From contig CAIQIQ010000068.1 of NCBI GenBank assembly GCA_903871935.1, forward strand, positions 1 to 64,000: a stretch of DNA of 64,000 nucleotides. Reading direction: 5' to 3'. The notes beneath the pieces were generated by a model. It made no database searches, was not told where the DNA came from, and saw nothing but the letters and a program-made list of their open reading frames with translations. The DNA comes from an uncultured Phycisphaerales bacterium (GTDB taxonomy: Bacteria > Planctomycetota > Phycisphaerae > Tepidisphaerales > Tepidisphaeraceae). This document shows positions 8,713 to 18,061 of this stretch, piece after piece. Both the position numbers and the translations under genes were made by a program. Position 1 is the stretch's first letter, and every line of letters starts with the position of its first letter.

Positions 8713-8880
8713 GCCGTTATTGGGCCGCTCCGGTAGCCCGTCGGGCTGCTATGGTACAAGAGGTCGTGCGGGAATCCATCGAGAAAGAGGGACCACCGTT
8801 TGACTTCGGCCACGACAGTGCATCTCTCTGCCGGTAGACTGATCGCTTTGGTACAAGCGACATTGCAGGAGTAATCCCGC

Positions 8881-10443
8881 ATGGAAGACCTTGAACGGCT
8901 GGTCCAGTTGATCCGTGCACGCCATGCGTGCATCACCATCATTACCCGCGAGGAAGATGAAGCGCTGGAACTCGTCCGCCACGCGGCCGTCGAGGCGCAG
9001 CGTGCGATGTGGCTGTGGTACAACTCGCGCGGCCTGCGTGATGGCCTGATGGCCGGCAGCGAGGCGGTGACCGGCTCGGAGCATCCCGCCGCCGCCATTA
9101 CCTATCTGCTGGGCATGCGAATACCCGGCGTCGGCGTGCTGGTCGATCTGGCCGGCCACCTGAAGGATGCCAAGACCCTGCGCCTCCTTCGCGACCTGAT
9201 CGCAGCGCAGGCCGCCAATGCGTCAACTCTGATCTTCATTGACCATTCCGACCAGTTTCCCGACTGCATCCGCGACGTCGCGACGGTGTTCACGCTATCT
9301 CTGCCCGATGAGAAGCAGCTTGAAATACTCCTGCGCTCGACGGTGCGCGAGTTGAACCGGCAGCAGCCCATCGAGGCGACACTCAGTCCGGCCGAATTGG
9401 CGATGGTCATCCGCAATCTTAGCGGCCTGACATCGCGGCAGGCCCAACGCATTATTCGCGATGTTGTGCTGGATGACCGCAGACTGGATGCGCAGGACAT
9501 CAACCGCATCCTCGCGGAGAAGCGCCGGCTGTTCCAACAGATTGGCCTGCTGGAGTACGTCGAAGCTCCGGTTGACCTTGGCGAGATTGGCGGACTTGGT
9601 GGCCTCAAACGCTGGCTCAGCCGCCGGCAGTTGGCCCTGTCCCCGGAGGCCGCCGCCTTCGGCATTCCCGCTCCACGCGGTGTGCTCATGCTCGGCGTGC
9701 AGGGCGCTGGCAAGAGCCTGTCGGCCAAGGCGGTGGCGACCGCCTGGCAGCGCCCGCTGATGCGGCTCGACCCCAGCGTGCTCTATGATCGCTACGTCGG
9801 TGAAAGCGAACAGCGCCTGCGCGATACGCTGCGCCAGGCCGAGGCCATGGCGCCGATCATCCTTTGGATCGACGAGATCGAAAAAGGCTTCGCGTCGGCC
9901 GCTAGCCAGAGCACCGATGGCGGTCTGTCCAAGCGCATGTTCGGCACGCTGCTGACTTGGATGCAGGAGCACGTTGCCCCGGTGTTTACCGTTGCCACCG
10001 CCAACGACATCGAAGCTCTGCCGCCTGAGCTGCTGCGCAAGGGCCGCTTCGACGAGGTGTTCTTTGTCGATCTGCCCGGCATATCCGCCCGGGCGTGCAT
10101 CTTCGCTATTCACCTGCGCAAGCGTGGCCGGGACCCGCAGGGCTTTGACCTGAAGGCCCTTGCCAAGGCGGCCGACGGCTACAGCGGCGCCGAAATCGAG
10201 CAGGCCGTTATCGCCGCGCTACACGAGGCATTTCCTGAGCGTGCCCAGCTCACGACGCAGCGCCTGATCGATGCGTTGCAGGGAAGCCCGCCATTGAGCG
10301 TGACCATGGCCGAGCGCGTTGACGCTCTGCGTGCCTGGGCCCGCGGTCGCTGCGTTCCAGCCGAGGACCTGGAGGCCGAAGCCCTGGACGTCGCGAGCCT
10401 CGTCCAACCGAAACCCGCCGACGGCCTGCGTTTACGCGAGTAA
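8881..10443 (+). CDS. AAA ATPase, Ycf46-like
   Basis: 520 aa. The N-terminal half is a degenerate ATPase-like region (about 1-190). The C-terminal half is a classical AAA domain: Walker A GVQGAGKS at about 271-278, Walker B ILWIDEIEKGF at about 326, a pore-loop-like YVGESEQRLRD, the second-region-of-homology arginine in ELLRKGRFDEVFFVDLP, and the C-terminal lid with YSGAEIEQAV. Order and motifs match Ycf46, known from algal plastids and cyanobacteria and scattered in bacteria, whose role is poorly defined. Cytosolic. It starts 168 bp from the divergent ABC operon and is followed, 82 bp on, by the acyltransferase gene. Confidence 0.87.
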   Translation: MEDLERLVQLIRARHACITIITREEDEALELVRHAAVEAQRAMWLWYNSRGLRDGLMAGSEAVTGSEHPAAAITYLLGMRIPGVGVLVDLAGHLKDAKTLRLLRDLIAAQAANASTLIFIDHSDQFPDCIRDVATVFTLSLPDEKQLEILLRSTVRELNRQQPIEATLSPAELAMVIRNLSGLTSRQAQRIIRDVVLDDRRLDAQDINRILAEKRRLFQQIGLLEYVEAPVDLGEIGGLGGLKRWLSRRQLALSPEAAAFGIPAPRGVLMLGVQGAGKSLSAKAVATAWQRPLMRLDPSVLYDRYVGESEQRLRDTLRQAEAMAPIILWIDEIEKGFASAASQSTDGGLSKRMFGTLLTWMQEHVAPVFTVATANDIEALPPELLRKGRFDEVFFVDLPGISARACIFAIHLRKRGRDPQGFDLKALAKAADGYSGAEIEQAVIAALHEAFPERAQLTTQRLIDALQGSPPLSVTMAERVDALRAWARGRCVPAEDLEAEALDVASLVQPKPADGLRLRE

Positions 10444-10525
10444 GCATTCTGGCACTGCCAAAGCATCTCGCAGTTGCGCTCCTCACTATAGAAGGAGCAG
10501 TTGTGATCAGTTACAACAGTAGACA

Positions 10526-11809
10526 ATGAGCACTGCAACCACGGTATCGTTAGATGAAGTTCTCGCTGGGTTGAAGGAGCAGGACTGTGCGCCGCAACTC
10601 CGGGCACACTGGGATCAGGCAATGGCGGCCATGCCTTCCATCCGGCCGGCGTTCTTGCAGCATGATCAAATCCGGGATGCCTGGGAGCATGGATCGTTCG
10701 AAGAGAGCCTTCCGCAGGAGCTACTCAAACTCGCCGACCGCGTGGCGGCCGATCGTCATCTCCTGGCCATGGCATGGTTCATCTACTGGTACACCTTCGG
10801 ACCTGTGGATCGGACCTGGTCATGGACCATGCCGGAGCTGACCAATTGCCTCGGCGAGGATGCCGGGCTGTTCTACCTTCTGGTGGCAATGGCATTTATC
10901 CCGGCCGTCCATGAGTATCACAAGACACTTCCGGTCACACCGCGCGTTACCGAAGACACCTGTCGTCAGGTGCAGTGTTTCACGCTGAACTATCGGCGGG
11001 GAATGAACGGCCGCTGGGGAGTCTATCGCAGCCAGTTTGGCTGGCTGGGGAACTACCTTGCTCCGAATCTGTATATGCGGGTCGGCCGGTTTGAGTACTG
11101 GCGGCAGACCTATAAGCGCGGCTTCCGTGTCTACCGGCAGGTCGCAACCGGAGCGACGGTCGTGCTGGCTCCGGATAAGAACACCTACACCGCGCAGGGG
11201 CATCAGTGCTTCAACCCGAGCCAACTGCCGGCCGGGACGTGGCAGTCGGTGTTCACCGAAGATGCCGATGCCGTTACCGGCAACCCGATTTCGCCACGGG
11301 GCAAGGCGATGAGCAAGGTTGTCAAGCTGGACAAGAAGCAGTGGCGCTGCGTCCTGGCGCCGGGCGATACGGTGCTGGATATGCACATTCCCGCCGGCGG
11401 CCAGATGGGCCCGCAAGCCTGCCACGAGTCGTTCGAGGAAGCGGCGAGGTTGTTCTGCGAGAACTTCACCGACGATCGGCCCAAGGCTATCACCTGCGGC
11501 TCCTGGATGCTCTCGGAGCAATTGGAAGAGTGTTTGCCCGAACAGAGTAACCTGGTTCAGCTCGTAAAAGAGATCTATGTCCTGCCTTTGCCTTGCGTGG
11601 GCAATGATGGAATGTGGTTCGTGTTCCTCCAGTCGAAGTTTGATCCGGCCACAGCGCCGCGGGACACGAGCCTGAGGCGCGACATGCTGAACTACCTGAA
11701 CAAGGGAAACGTCTGGCGCAACGCCGGAATGATCGTGATGCTCGATGACATCCGCCATTTCGGGACGCAGTATTATCGGCGCCAGTGGGATAGCCTGTCG
11801 CTGGTGTGA
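10526..11809 (+). CDS. GNAT-like acyltransferase-domain protein
   Basis: 427 aa. It resembles proteins annotated with an N-terminal acyltransferase (NAT_N/DUF5596) domain plus a GNAT-like C-terminal domain. The C-terminal half has the recognisable DTVLDMHIPAGGQM strand-turn, then the ESFEEAARLFCENF helix and a TCGSWMLSEQL block. No signal peptide or membrane segment. The acyl donor and target are unknown. It lies downstream of the Ycf46-like ATPase on the same strand and converges with the oxidoreductase gene, 18 bp between stops. No convincing ribosome-binding site precedes the ATG. I am sure of the gene, less so of the activity. Confidence 0.72.
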   Translation: MSTATTVSLDEVLAGLKEQDCAPQLRAHWDQAMAAMPSIRPAFLQHDQIRDAWEHGSFEESLPQELLKLADRVAADRHLLAMAWFIYWYTFGPVDRTWSWTMPELTNCLGEDAGLFYLLVAMAFIPAVHEYHKTLPVTPRVTEDTCRQVQCFTLNYRRGMNGRWGVYRSQFGWLGNYLAPNLYMRVGRFEYWRQTYKRGFRVYRQVATGATVVLAPDKNTYTAQGHQCFNPSQLPAGTWQSVFTEDADAVTGNPISPRGKAMSKVVKLDKKQWRCVLAPGDTVLDMHIPAGGQMGPQACHESFEEAARLFCENFTDDRPKAITCGSWMLSEQLEECLPEQSNLVQLVKEIYVLPLPCVGNDGMWFVFLQSKFDPATAPRDTSLRRDMLNYLNKGNVWRNAGMIVMLDDIRHFGTQYYRRQWDSLSLV

Positions 11810-11827
11810 CGCGCGCGTGAAGGAACG

Positions 11828-13102
11828 TCAACCCTTCTTGAGCAGGTCCTGCACGTCCACCGGCTTACCCGTGGCCAGCGACTTGTTCACCGCGTGGCCG
11901 ACGAGGATTGCCTGCACGGCCTGATCGAGCGAGGCCATCATCTCGTTGGGCTTGAGCTTCCAGTCACGCACGAACAGGTCCTTCTGCAGCAGCGGATCGG
12001 AACCGCCGTGGCTGCCGCGCAAGTTCTTGAGCGGGATGTCACGGATTGGCTTGGGCGGCACGAACAACCGTACCGTATTCTGCCGATAGTCCTTCATGTT
12101 CGGGAAGCGGTTCTTCTTGTTGCCCAGCGCCCAACCGCCGTCATGGACTGACATCATCTCCAGACGCCCTTTGGTTCCTTCAACGGTGACCCGCATCGAC
12201 TCGACAGCCGAATAGGCGACGAGGGAGTAGCTGCACTGGATGCCGTTGGCATATTGGATGCTGGCCGCGAATTGGTCTTCGATGTCGATGGTCGGATCCC
12301 ATACGCAGTTGTCGCGGTAGTATCCATCCACCTCTTCGCACTTCAGGTACATATTCTTGTAGTGCTGGCCATAGCGCGGATCGGCGGGATCGGCATAGAA
12401 GGAGCACTTGCCGGCATATTTGCATCCGCGGCAGCGCGTGCCGTGGAACGGATTGTTCTTTCCGTAGAAACGCAGGCCGCCCAGGGCACTGACGCGCACG
12501 GGTTTGGAGAACGACCACCAGTTCAGGAGGTCGAAATGGTGGCTCGCTTTGTGGATCTGCAGGCCGCCGCTCATGGCCTTATGGCGGTGCCAGCGGCGGA
12601 AATAGTCGCCGCCGTGATTCTTGTCCAGCGTCTCGTCAAGCTGCATCCAGCGGATCTCGCCCAGGATGCCGCTTTCGATCAGGTTGCGCACCGTCGTGCA
12701 GGCTGGGCCATAGCGGGCGTTGTGCGTCGTGTAGCAGGTGCCGCCGGTCTGCTTGGCCACCTTGAGAATCTCACGGCACTGCGCGGCCGTGGTACATAGT
12801 GCCTTCTCGCTGAATACGCGTAGCCCCGCCTTCAGGCCGGCCACGACATATTGCGCGTGCACGGCATCGGGCGTGGTGACGATGATGCCATCGGGCCTGG
12901 TCGCCTTGAGCATCGCCTGCATGTCGGTGAAGACCGGCACGGCGTATGGCAACTGCGAAGCACAATACTTCGCCCGCTCGGGATTGATGTCCACGAGGGC
13001 CACCAGCTTTGCCGTCTTGGTGTAGTTTGTCGTCAACGGCTTGGCGTACATGCCCAGCCCGCGATCTCCTGTCCCAATCAAAGCCAACTTCTTGCACTGC
13101 AT
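11828..13102 (-). CDS. Gfo/Idh/MocA family oxidoreductase
   Basis: 424 aa. The N-terminal Rossmann fold for NAD(P) has a glycine-rich GTGDRGLGM loop. The VALVDINPERAKYC strand, TTPDAVHA and SEKALC (the EKP-type catalytic Lys motif, here EKA) follow. The C-terminal Gfo/Idh substrate-binding domain contains a Cys cluster (CRGCKYAGKC, about residues 225-235) seen in a subset of these enzymes. An AGGAG sits six bases upstream of the ATG. These enzymes oxidise or reduce sugars, inositols and similar compounds; the substrate is not predictable here. Expressed alone. Confidence 0.9.
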   Translation of the reverse strand: MQCKKLALIGTGDRGLGMYAKPLTTNYTKTAKLVALVDINPERAKYCASQLPYAVPVFTDMQAMLKATRPDGIIVTTPDAVHAQYVVAGLKAGLRVFSEKALCTTAAQCREILKVAKQTGGTCYTTHNARYGPACTTVRNLIESGILGEIRWMQLDETLDKNHGGDYFRRWHRHKAMSGGLQIHKASHHFDLLNWWSFSKPVRVSALGGLRFYGKNNPFHGTRCRGCKYAGKCSFYADPADPRYGQHYKNMYLKCEEVDGYYRDNCVWDPTIDIEDQFAASIQYANGIQCSYSLVAYSAVESMRVTVEGTKGRLEMMSVHDGGWALGNKKNRFPNMKDYRQNTVRLFVPPKPIRDIPLKNLRGSHGGSDPLLQKDLFVRDWKLKPNEMMASLDQAVQAILVGHAVNKSLATGKPVDVQDLLKKG

Positions 13103-13263
13103 GGTTTTCTCCTGATTTGCCCGGATGTTATCTTCCGGTCGCTGGGATTACACCCCATCGCCATTGCGGCCGCAAGGCGCGGCGAGATCGACAGTCGTCT
13201 TTATCGGGACTGATGTCCGAATCCGCGCGCGCTCGGGAACTGCCGTTACCTTTAGAAAACGAT

Positions 13264-13293
13264 GGGGCTCGCCGTTGTGGCGAGCCCCGTTTG
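13264..13293 (-). terminator. Rho-independent terminator after the 13.3-13.9 kb gene
   Basis: Perfect 10-bp stem GGGGCTCGCC / GGCGAGCCCC (13264-13273, 13279-13288) with a 5-nt loop. On the minus strand it is followed by ATCGTTTTCT, so it ends the minus-strand gene at 13324-13887. A weaker GTTTGT run on the plus side might make it bidirectional. Confidence 0.75.
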
Positions 13294-13323
13294 TCATTCG
13301 TGTTGTTGGATGTCCAGGGACGT

Positions 13324-13887
13324 TCAGCGGGTCTTGAGCACCTTGGCCACCTCGAAGATGCCCTGGGTCTTGATCACCAAGAAGCTGTCATCGAACAGGT
13401 GGAAGCTCTGCACCAGCAGTTCGTGGCTGCGGCACTCGACGTCGAGAACCGACAGGATTGCGCCAGATTCGGCGGTGGCGGTCGTCTGCGACATCAATAG
13501 TTCGCGACGTTGAGCGTAGGTGAGGATCTCGTGCCGGGTCGCCTCGTAGAGCGTGCTGGTGAGCTGCTCTTCCTGGGTGCTGATCATGTAGCGGATGTTG
13601 CCGGGCGCTGTCATCTCGTGATAGCGCTCGCCGCGGCAGGGGATCGACTGGATCAGGCCGCGATCGGTGATCGGTTCGGCTCGGAGGGCAATGACCTCGG
13701 CCAGGGTGTTTTCGCCGGCACTGAACGAAACGACATGGCCACCCTCGACGAGCCATACGTCGGCATCGTACGCCTTGCGTCCATACTGTTGAGATGCCAG
13801 TATCTTGAAGAGTTCGGGATGGAGCGGGCGCTGGTAGAGCAGCAAGGTAAGCCCACCTGCGCGTCGTTGCTTGGTTCGGTTCGCCAT
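13324..13887 (-). CDS. Conserved hypothetical cytosolic protein
   Basis: 187 aa from the ATG at 13887, which has an AAGAAAG just upstream. A longer in-frame ORF to 14010 adds 41 residues that do not look protein-like. The basic start (ANRTKQRR) is followed by a mixed alpha/beta protein without signal or membrane segment (LTLLLYQRPLHPELF, HVVSFSAGENTLAEV). I do not recognise it with certainty; a distant DUF2617 relationship is possible. Flanked by its own terminator, so monocistronic. Confidence 0.7.
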   Translation of the reverse strand: MANRTKQRRAGGLTLLLYQRPLHPELFKILASQQYGRKAYDADVWLVEGGHVVSFSAGENTLAEVIALRAEPITDRGLIQSIPCRGERYHEMTAPGNIRYMISTQEEQLTSTLYEATRHEILTYAQRRELLMSQTTATAESGAILSVLDVECRSHELLVQSFHLFDDSFLVIKTQGIFEVAKVLKTR

Positions 13888-14117
13888 AGTTCTTTCTTGT
13901 CGGGTCCTGCGGACGTTCACAATACCGGCCGGGGGGTACGAATGTTCCCGGCCAATAAACAAACAAACCGCGTGAGTCGACACAGCCGTAAGATGCTTAA
14001 ATAGCAACACTTACACTCTGTGCGGCCCATCACGGCCCGTCGCATCGCACGTTTCACGTACAAAGGCATTATACGGAAAGGACGCTCTGGATTACAGAGA
14101 GAAATTGTTGCTTCTTC

Positions 14118-14858
14118 TCAGAGCTGGCCGAGGGTGACCACGATTAGATCATAAATAGCGTGGGAACCAGCGGTTATGCCAAGGCCGCGATAGATGAAGA
14201 GGGTGGCAAAATATGCCCCGGCAACCGTACGAAACACGAAAGTGAAGATGGAGAATGGTTCTTGAAGATAGTGATAGAGGGAGAATAGCACGGAACTGAC
14301 GAGCACAACTGCTATGGTGCATGCCAGGGGCTTGAGACGCAGCGAATTCTCGGCGATCAGGCGCAGCAGTCCACAGCCGTAGAAGCGGAACATCAGTTCC
14401 TCGTAGACGCCGGCGCCAAGAGAGATGGACCACAGAGCGGCGGCGGGCTGATGGGATGATGCGGCGGCCGGGATATATCGATGGCAGAGTATGGCGATGG
14501 CCAGGACGGGCAGGGCGAGCACAGCGCTCTCGAGCAACATCCATATCAGCGTGCGGATCTGAACATGCCAGCGATCACTGATGGCGAGGTGCCAGATCAA
14601 CAGGGTGAGGATGAGCAGGGCGGCGGGGACGCCCCGGCCGTATATGCCGAACCAGGCGGGAAGTTCACGGAAAAGGCTGTATGCAACCACATCGACGCGA
14701 TAGAAGCGGGCGCCCATTTCGTAGAGAAGGACGAAGGGCATCAAATAGGCGAGGATGACCAGCGGGCGTTGGGATTGCTGAAGATAGGCATCGAGTTCGC
14801 GCCCGCGCCCGCCGCCGAAAGATGCCTTTTTGCTGGATTTGCTTCGTTTTGCGCTCAT
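14118..14858 (-). CDS. CPBP-family intramembrane metalloprotease
   Basis: 246 aa integral membrane protein with about six to eight helices after a basic cytosolic N-terminus (KRSKSSKK). The CPBP (Abi/Rce1-like) motifs are present: EELMFRFYGCGLL (the EE...R motif), LFSLYHYL with the second-motif His, and ITAGSHAIYDLIV with the third-motif His. The family includes prenyl-protein proteases and bacteriocin-immunity proteins; the substrate here is unknown. No coupled neighbour. Confidence 0.87.
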   Translation of the reverse strand: MSAKRSKSSKKASFGGGRGRELDAYLQQSQRPLVILAYLMPFVLLYEMGARFYRVDVVAYSLFRELPAWFGIYGRGVPAALLILTLLIWHLAISDRWHVQIRTLIWMLLESAVLALPVLAIAILCHRYIPAAASSHQPAAALWSISLGAGVYEELMFRFYGCGLLRLIAENSLRLKPLACTIAVVLVSSVLFSLYHYLQEPFSIFTFVFRTVAGAYFATLFIYRGLGITAGSHAIYDLIVVTLGQL

Positions 14859-15090
14859 ACGGCCACAGCCTCATGCTGCGCGACGATGGTGCTCGTCACG
14901 TGTGATCCAATCCATTGGATGTGATGAGATTATGACATGGTGGGGTTTATTTGCCATGGTCTGGACGTTGGTGACGCTATGCTCAGGAAGGTGATCAGAT
15001 CAGGCCTTGCTCGTTTGCCCGGAAGCACGATAATCACGGGCTGGTGCGTGTGGTTAAGAAGAGCCCGGTTTATCCGGGAGGAGTTCTACG

Positions 15091-15501
15091 ATGATCAAGC
15101 TTGTTCACGTGGCGATGATTGCCGCGCTGATGGTCAGCGGGGCGGCCTTGGCGCAGACTGCCTCGGATGCGGGCACGCCGGCGAACCCGGGTTCAGCGGC
15201 GCCCGAGAAGAAGACCTCGAGCCGACTGCTCCGGGGCGAAGTTACGGCCGTGGACATCGAGGCCAAGACGCTGACGGTAAAGGCAAAGAAGGGCGGCGAA
15301 ACGGTCAGTGTTGTTGTTGAGACCGATTCCCAGACGCAGTTCATCGTGAAAGGCGCAACGGCCACGCTGGTTGATGTTCGCAAAGGGATGAGCGTCGCCA
15401 TCATGCCCGACGTCGGTATCGCAACCAAGGTGACGGCGACCGCGCCCAAAGCGGCACCCAAACGAACTACCGGAAGCACGACCAAGCCCAGCAATCCGTG
15501 A
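15091..15501 (+). CDS. Secreted small protein, DUF5666-like OB fold
   Basis: 136 aa with a clear Sec signal peptide (about 1-21, ending ALA|Q). A charged linker leads to a small all-beta domain of about 75 residues (GEVTAVDIEAKTLTVKAKKGG...), which resembles DUF5666-type OB folds. A Lys/Thr/Pro-rich tail follows. A strong GGGAGGAG lies eight bases upstream of ATG. Probably periplasmic; function unknown. Confidence 0.75.
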   Translation: MIKLVHVAMIAALMVSGAALAQTASDAGTPANPGSAAPEKKTSSRLLRGEVTAVDIEAKTLTVKAKKGGETVSVVVETDSQTQFIVKGATATLVDVRKGMSVAIMPDVGIATKVTATAPKAAPKRTTGSTTKPSNP

Positions 15502-15617
15502 TGAACGGCGAGGGAGCTTTGTCAACTGCTCGCGACAGGGCGAAGGGCGGGCGTTTGTCGGGAAATTCAGCGATTGAGAAACTTCCGCGGATCAGGAAAG
15601 AAAACGCCAAATGGGAC

Positions 15618-15645
15618 TTGCTCAGTATGCTAGGATGTGTATGAT
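15618..15645 (+). promoter_or_regulatory. Candidate sigma-70 promoter for the PEP-CTERM gene
   Basis: TTGCTC (15618-15623), 16-bp spacer, TATGAT (15640-15645). The spacing is good and the match reasonable, about 115 bp upstream of the chosen start. Confidence 0.45.
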
Positions 15646-15762
15646 GGAGGAGAGTTGAGTGTTGCTCCGAGGCATGCTATTGGCGGTCTGAACCGTTGAA
15701 TGGCGGGTGACACTGAGGTGCTTCTCGCGGATTTTGTGCTGCGAGATGAAAGGAAGGCTGCA

Positions 15763-16170
15763 ATGTCTGGCTGCAAAAAGCTGGCGTTGATCGCGGTGGG
15801 TGCTATGGCGATGTTTGCGCCTGATCTGGTGCAAGCTTCTCCTTTGACGGAGCCCCCGTTCGCTACGTTCTTTTCTCAGAACGGCAGCGGCAACGGATGG
15901 CGTCGGTCGACCGGTTATCTCATGACGTTCGTTCATTGGACCCAGAAGGGCCCGGAGTGGAGCGTTGAGAATATCTCGTGGGTCGAGCGCTGGTCGGGTG
16001 GCGGCGGGTGGGTTGTTCGGCCTGATCCGGATTCCCCAACTGGCTACGTTGACGATACGATTCCGCCATGGAAACAGGATAAACCGGTGACCATTCCCGA
16101 ACCCGGCACGGTCGCTTTGGTTGGCGCATTTGTCGGAGCGCTGGCATTACGTCGGCGCGTGAAGGCCTGA
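15763..16170 (+). CDS. PEP-CTERM sorting-domain protein
   Basis: 135 aa from ATG 15763, preceded by AGGAAGG at 5-nt spacing; an upstream in-frame ATG at 15700 lacks such a site. Signal peptide about 1-25 (ends VQA). A short Trp-rich mature domain (FVHWTQKGPEWSVENISW) is followed by the canonical C-terminal tripartite signal: IPEPGT, a hydrophobic helix, and the basic RRRVKA end. Such proteins are cleaved by exosortase and exported to the surface or matrix. No exosortase is in the window. Ends at a strong terminator. Confidence 0.87.
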   Translation: MSGCKKLALIAVGAMAMFAPDLVQASPLTEPPFATFFSQNGSGNGWRRSTGYLMTFVHWTQKGPEWSVENISWVERWSGGGGWVVRPDPDSPTGYVDDTIPPWKQDKPVTIPEPGTVALVGAFVGALALRRRVKA

Positions 16171-16201
16171 AGCCGGATCTCCAATTAGCTCAAGAACAAT
16201 C

Positions 16202-16236
16202 GCACGCGAGCCTGCCGCTCGCGTGCTTTCTTTTTA
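16202..16236 (+). terminator. Rho-independent terminator of the PEP-CTERM gene
   Basis: Perfect 10-bp stem GCACGCGAGC / GCTCGCGTGC (16202-16211, 16217-16226) with loop CTGCC, followed by TTTCTTTTTA. Confidence 0.92.
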
Positions 16237-16342
16237 TGGGGGATTGTGTCGTTCGCCTGGGGATCAAATCATCAGAGCGTGGATCGAGCATCCAAATCCG
16301 ACCTGGCGATTTCCTAAGCTTCGCCGGATGGACCGCGCTGGG

Positions 16343-16966
16343 TTAAGCGGTGGGCGATTGCGGTCGGATAATGGCCGCTGCGATGCCCGCAATGGCGGTG
16401 TGGATGGTCACGACGAGCAGCAACTGCGGCGTATGGCCGACGAGCATTACCGGGGAGATGGCCGGGATCAGCTGCTGCAGCGTGTTGCCCGGCGCGAACT
16501 CGGCCAGGATGTACCAGAGCAGGGGCGTGCCCGCTATCCAAAGCATGATGGCCGCGGCGGCGAGATGCTTCGCTCGATCGCTGCGGGCGACCTGCATCCA
16601 GCACATCATGCCGGCGAGCCAGACCAGCAGTACGACGGAGTCCAACAGCGATGCCAATGCCCCCGCTTCGCATTTCCAGCCGGCAAGCTGCGTCACGGGG
16701 AAGGCGAGTGCAAAGGTGATTGCGGCGAGTGGGGCTGTCCTGGCGATATCGGCCAGCAGCGCGGCGGAAGTGATGAGTTGGCCGGCGAGCAGGAGTGGCG
16801 TCCCTATTTGTCCGGCGGTGTGAGTGGGATTGGCGGAGATGCGCATATCTGCCCAGATCGCCGCCAGCATGGCGAGTTGGCACGCCGCCCAAATGACCAG
16901 TGCTGCCGCCGGGGACTTCGCGGCGGCAGGGCCTGAGGTCTCTTCCCGCTGAGGGAACTGGGTCAT
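16343..16966 (-). CDS. Multi-pass membrane protein, unknown
   Basis: 207 aa from ATG 16966, which overlaps the upstream stop by four bases (ATGA). After a short hydrophilic N-terminus there are about six transmembrane helices (for example LVIWAACQLAMLAAIWADM and SLLDSVVLLVWLAGMMCW). The family is not recognised. Translational coupling to the FtsQ-like gene implies a shared role, perhaps a membrane partner. A longer in-frame start at 17032 lies inside the upstream gene and is unlikely. Confidence 0.7.
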   Translation of the reverse strand: MTQFPQREETSGPAAAKSPAAALVIWAACQLAMLAAIWADMRISANPTHTAGQIGTPLLLAGQLITSAALLADIARTAPLAAITFALAFPVTQLAGWKCEAGALASLLDSVVLLVWLAGMMCWMQVARSDRAKHLAAAAIMLWIAGTPLLWYILAEFAPGNTLQQLIPAISPVMLVGHTPQLLLVVTIHTAIAGIAAAIIRPQSPTA

Positions 16967-17898
16967 TGTGCGCTGGCGGTGATGGTCGCGACGGCCGGGC
17001 ACTTCACCTGGTCCAACCGGACATCGACCCACTGCTGGCCGGCGTCCACCCGCTTGTACTGTGCACAGATACGCTGGAGGTTCCGGAGTTTTTCCGCGGC
17101 CGGCACTTCGGCCAGGTCGGTGCTGGTGACGGGCCGGCCCCAGCGGATCTGGGTGTTCTGTCGGGTTACGAGCACGAGTTGCGCCTCACTGCCATCCTGG
17201 CGGCCGGCGAAGTTCGACACGTCGACTTTGACGATCTCCTCGGCATAGGGCTTGCCGTGGAGGACCTTGATCATGTCCAGTGCGGAAGCAAGGTCGTCTC
17301 CTTCCCACTTCTGGCCAGGCATGGGGCGATCGCTACGAATACCTTCGACGACGCGGATGTTCATCCGGCCATCGGGGCCGAAGATTACCCGCGTCACTTG
17401 ATCGGCCGAGTAACGCTCGGGCAGGGCGGTGCCATCGCCATCGACCAGGTAGTAGGCATTCTTGTAGTGAACCAGCGCCACGGGCACGCGGAAATCACAG
17501 TCGAGCACCATGGTGTCGCCGGGCCGCTGGCCATAGATGAGCTTGAGCTGATTCACCTGCTTGATCCAGGCGTTGGTGCGGATGTTATTTTCCAGCATGG
17601 CCTTGGAATTGCGCAGCATGCGGTTATCGAGGGCGGAGTGGGCGCCGGATGGCCGGGCGGCGGCGCAGATCTGTTCTGCGACCAGATCACTCATCCAGGC
17701 GGGGCGGTTCTTGAGGACGACCTTGGGCGGCTCGGGGGAGTACGCGACATTGCGGTCGACGTACTTGCAGACCTTGTAAAGGCCAAAGGAAACCAGCGCG
17801 ATGCTGGCAAGGGAAATACTGCCGATCAAGGCAGACCGGGTAAGAATGCGACGCGCATGGTCGCTCAACGCAAAACGCTCCATCTTCCTGCGTGCCAT
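16963..17898 (-). CDS. FtsQ/DivIB-like single-pass membrane protein
   Basis: 311 aa from ATG 17898, with AGGAG eight bases upstream; the in-frame ATG at 17943 lacks a site. A basic cytosolic N-terminus and one transmembrane helix (about residues 20-45, ALIGSISLASIALVSFGLY) lead to an extracytoplasmic region. This region has a POTRA-like part (NAWIKQVNQLKLIYG) and the strand pair DFRVPVALVHYKNAYYLVDGDG typical of FtsQ ('R.PvA......yyLVD.dG'). In other bacteria FtsQ is a divisome scaffold. Here no dcw genes adjoin it and the partner is an unknown polytopic protein, so a non-division role is possible. Confidence 0.6.
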   Translation of the reverse strand: MARRKMERFALSDHARRILTRSALIGSISLASIALVSFGLYKVCKYVDRNVAYSPEPPKVVLKNRPAWMSDLVAEQICAAARPSGAHSALDNRMLRNSKAMLENNIRTNAWIKQVNQLKLIYGQRPGDTMVLDCDFRVPVALVHYKNAYYLVDGDGTALPERYSADQVTRVIFGPDGRMNIRVVEGIRSDRPMPGQKWEGDDLASALDMIKVLHGKPYAEEIVKVDVSNFAGRQDGSEAQLVLVTRQNTQIRWGRPVTSTDLAEVPAAEKLRNLQRICAQYKRVDAGQQWVDVRLDQVKCPAVATITASAQ

Positions 17899-18061
17899 TG
17901 CACACTCCTGGGGGTCCATCCCCGGGTCAAACCATATTGGCAACTACAACAGTAGGTTAGCAGGCAATGCGGTGCAATGCCAGAGGAAGTTGGGGTGAAG
18001 GTCTGGCACGGTAGCGAGGGCGGCCGTTCCTGAAGGATTGTTTTCAGGGAGATTTGCTGTT

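Noticed and set aside
16900..17955. 351-codon plus-strand frame opposite the FtsQ-like gene
   Set aside because: Shadow frame; the opposite strand has a ribosome site, a TM helix and coupled starts.
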